Below, in pieces: positions 5,928 through 6,982 of a stretch of 6,982 nucleotides of DNA. Below the pieces are notes generated by a model. It did not search any database. It was not told where the DNA came from and was given only the letters and a program-made list of their open reading frames with translations. Numbering within the stretch: position 1 is the first letter of the stretch; the number at the start of each line of letters is the position of its first letter. This DNA is from Clostridiales bacterium UBA6330. Lineage in GTDB: Bacteria; Bacillota; Clostridia; Oscillospirales; CAG-272. Position numbers and translations under genes: made by a program. The DNA lies in assembly GCA_002438075.1 (NCBI GenBank), contig DJSQ01000123.1, positions 2,940 through 9,921 of the forward strand. The letters run 5' to 3'.

Positions 5928-5956
5928 TTGCAAAAGCGAAAAAAGTATGCTATACT
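5928..5956 (+). promoter_or_regulatory. Vegetative promoter for the isomerase-like gene
   Basis: On the plus strand a -35 box TTGCAA (5928-5933) and a -10 box TATACT (5951-5956) are 17 bp apart. Transcription would start near 5963, about 24 nt before the ATG, with AAGGAG (5974-5979) in between. The boxes each depart slightly from consensus. The promoter diverges from that of aspartate kinase; the two -35 boxes are about 95 bp apart. Confidence 0.75.
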
Positions 5957-5986
5957 ATCAGCAAATCCGAGAAAAGGAGCACCGTT

Positions 5987-6895
5987 ATGAAAATTTCCAC
6001 CAACACAGGCTTTTCCCCCGCCCTGTCAACCCTTGCGGAGGCAATTCCGCTGATCCGTGACGCGGGCTTTGACTGCTTTGACCTCTCCCTGTTCGGCATG
6101 AAGTCCGATGACGACGAATTCAACGGTCCCGACAATGTTGCAAAGGCGAAGGAATTGCGGAAGATTGCCGATGCTTGCGGCATTCCCTGTAACCAGTCGC
6201 ACGCCCCCTATCCGACCTCTTATAACGATGACACGCCCGAGCACATCGAAGCCAACGGGAAGCTGCCCGACAAGCTCCGCCGCTCGCTGGAGGTTGCGGC
6301 AATCGTGGGCGCCAAAACGATTGTGGTACATCCGAAGCAGCATCTGCACTGGACCACGCACACCGAGGAGCTGAAGGAGCTGAACCGCGCATTCTACGCC
6401 TCGCTTCTCCCCGCCTGCCGCGAATACGGCATCCGCGTGGCGGTGGAGAATATGTGGCAGCAGAACCGCTACGGCAAGGGCATCATCGATTCGACCTGCT
6501 CCCGCCCCGACGAGTTCGTTGCCTACATGGAAATGCTGGACCCCGAGTGGTTTGTTGCCTGCCTTGACATCGGTCACTGCACGCTGACCGACCACGCGCC
6601 CGCCGACATGATTCGCGCGCTGGGGCACAAGCACCTGCACACGCTCCACGTGCACGATAACGACGGCATCGGCGACCTGCACACCCTGCCGTTCCAGCCC
6701 AAGCACGCGAAGGTTGACTGGGTCGGTGTGACCGATGCGCTGGCGGAGATTGACTACGATGGCGAGCTGACGCTGGAGGCGGACTACTTCCACACGAACA
6801 TTCCGCGCGAATTGCTCCCCGCAACGCTCCGCTACATGGCAGAGGTCGCGCGCTACCTCGCAAACGAGGTCGACCGCAAGAGGGCGGCGAAATAA
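5987..6895 (+). CDS. Sugar phosphate isomerase/epimerase-like TIM-barrel protein
   Basis: The 302-residue protein fits the xylose isomerase-like TIM-barrel (AP endonuclease family 2) superfamily, whose members are metal-dependent sugar isomerases and epimerases, with some nucleases. Visible motifs in barrel order are SHAPYP (71-76), VVHPK (113-117), VAVENM (151-156), CLDIGHC (192-198), HVHDNDG (221-227), a GDLH..P segment (229-235) and LTLEAD (261-266). Probable metal ligands are Glu154, Asp194, His221 or His223, and Glu264; His72, His115 and His197 are likely active-site neighbours. There is no signal peptide, so it should be cytoplasmic. The start at 5987 is chosen because AAGGAG sits seven bases upstream; an in-frame ATG at 5879 would lie upstream of the promoter. 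The gene stands alone and divergent from aspartate kinase, and no sugar transport or kinase gene is nearby to reveal its substrate. A DNA repair nuclease (endonuclease IV type) is less likely given the motif pattern. Confidence 0.9.
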   Translation: MKISTNTGFSPALSTLAEAIPLIRDAGFDCFDLSLFGMKSDDDEFNGPDNVAKAKELRKIADACGIPCNQSHAPYPTSYNDDTPEHIEANGKLPDKLRRSLEVAAIVGAKTIVVHPKQHLHWTTHTEELKELNRAFYASLLPACREYGIRVAVENMWQQNRYGKGIIDSTCSRPDEFVAYMEMLDPEWFVACLDIGHCTLTDHAPADMIRALGHKHLHTLHVHDNDGIGDLHTLPFQPKHAKVDWVGVTDALAEIDYDGELTLEADYFHTNIPRELLPATLRYMAEVARYLANEVDRKRAAK

Positions 6896-6912
6896 AAAAG
6901 AGGGCGCTTTTT
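6895..6912 (+). terminator. Weak stem-loop after the isomerase-like gene
   Basis: AAAAAG (6895-6900) and CTTTTT (6907-6912) pair around the loop AGGGCG, overlapping the last base of the stop codon. The stem is almost all A-T and its T run is part of the stem, so it is a poor terminator. It resembles one half of a typical AAAAAAGAGGGCGC terminator arm whose matching GCGCCCTC arm is missing. Confidence 0.2.
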
Positions 6913-6982
6913 ACCATCGGGGAAATTGAGGCTATTCCATACAGAGAGCAACTCCGATATTAACGCCTTACACGAGTGCCGA
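6913..6982. other. Unassigned window tail
   Basis: This 70-base end looks lower in GC than the preceding gene. The frame of the isomerase-like gene stays open after its TAA to the window edge, but with no start codon or ribosome site, and one minus-strand frame is also open. Neither is long enough to support a gene. I see no repeat or promoter here. Confidence 0.4.

Noticed and set aside
6026..6793. A 255-codon open frame on the minus strand opposite the isomerase-like gene
   Set aside because: The plus-strand frame carries all barrel motifs, a promoter and a ribosome site; the minus-strand frame has no recognisable domain.

Overview
The window looks like chromosomal DNA from a Gram-positive anaerobe of the class Clostridia, probably an Oscillospirales-type gut lineage. 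This is inferred from four things: moderately high GC by eye, strong GGAGG-type ribosome binding sites, near-consensus vegetative promoters (TTGACA/TATAAT with 17-bp spacers), and the style of the proteins. It cannot be assigned to a species from the sequence alone. I see no mobile element, CRISPR array, tRNA, rRNA or phage gene.

Layout. Five genes read leftward on the minus strand. In order of transcription they are an aspartate kinase (4446-5765), ribosomal protein S15 (rpsO, 3990-4256), polynucleotide phosphorylase (pnp, 1684-3804), a membrane-anchored VanY-fold protein (623-1639) and a small acidic protein of unknown function (22-564). One gene reads rightward from a divergent promoter region: a TIM-barrel sugar phosphate isomerase/epimerase-like protein (5987-6895). 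The last 87 bases hold no gene I can support.

How the genes relate. rpsO-pnp is a classic conserved pair linking ribosome assembly to RNA turnover. A well-formed promoter lies upstream of rpsO, and pnp and the next two genes follow with gaps of 185, 44 and 58 bp, so all four may share a transcript. Aspartate kinase (entry to lysine, threonine, methionine and diaminopimelate synthesis) has its own consensus promoter and a leader too short for a lysine riboswitch.

The most interesting parts are RNA structures and one degenerate enzyme. (1) The rpsO leader contains a 9-base segment perfectly complementary to the rpsO Shine-Dalgarno region, next to a compact hairpin, which suggests autoregulation by S15. 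(2) The rpsO-pnp gap contains a 59-nt hairpin with 22 of 27 stem positions paired. It resembles in layout the RNase III-processed leader known for E. coli pnp. (3) The VanY-like protein keeps the family scaffold but has lost every zinc ligand and the catalytic glutamate, so it is probably a pseudoenzyme. No wholly new multi-gene system is evident.
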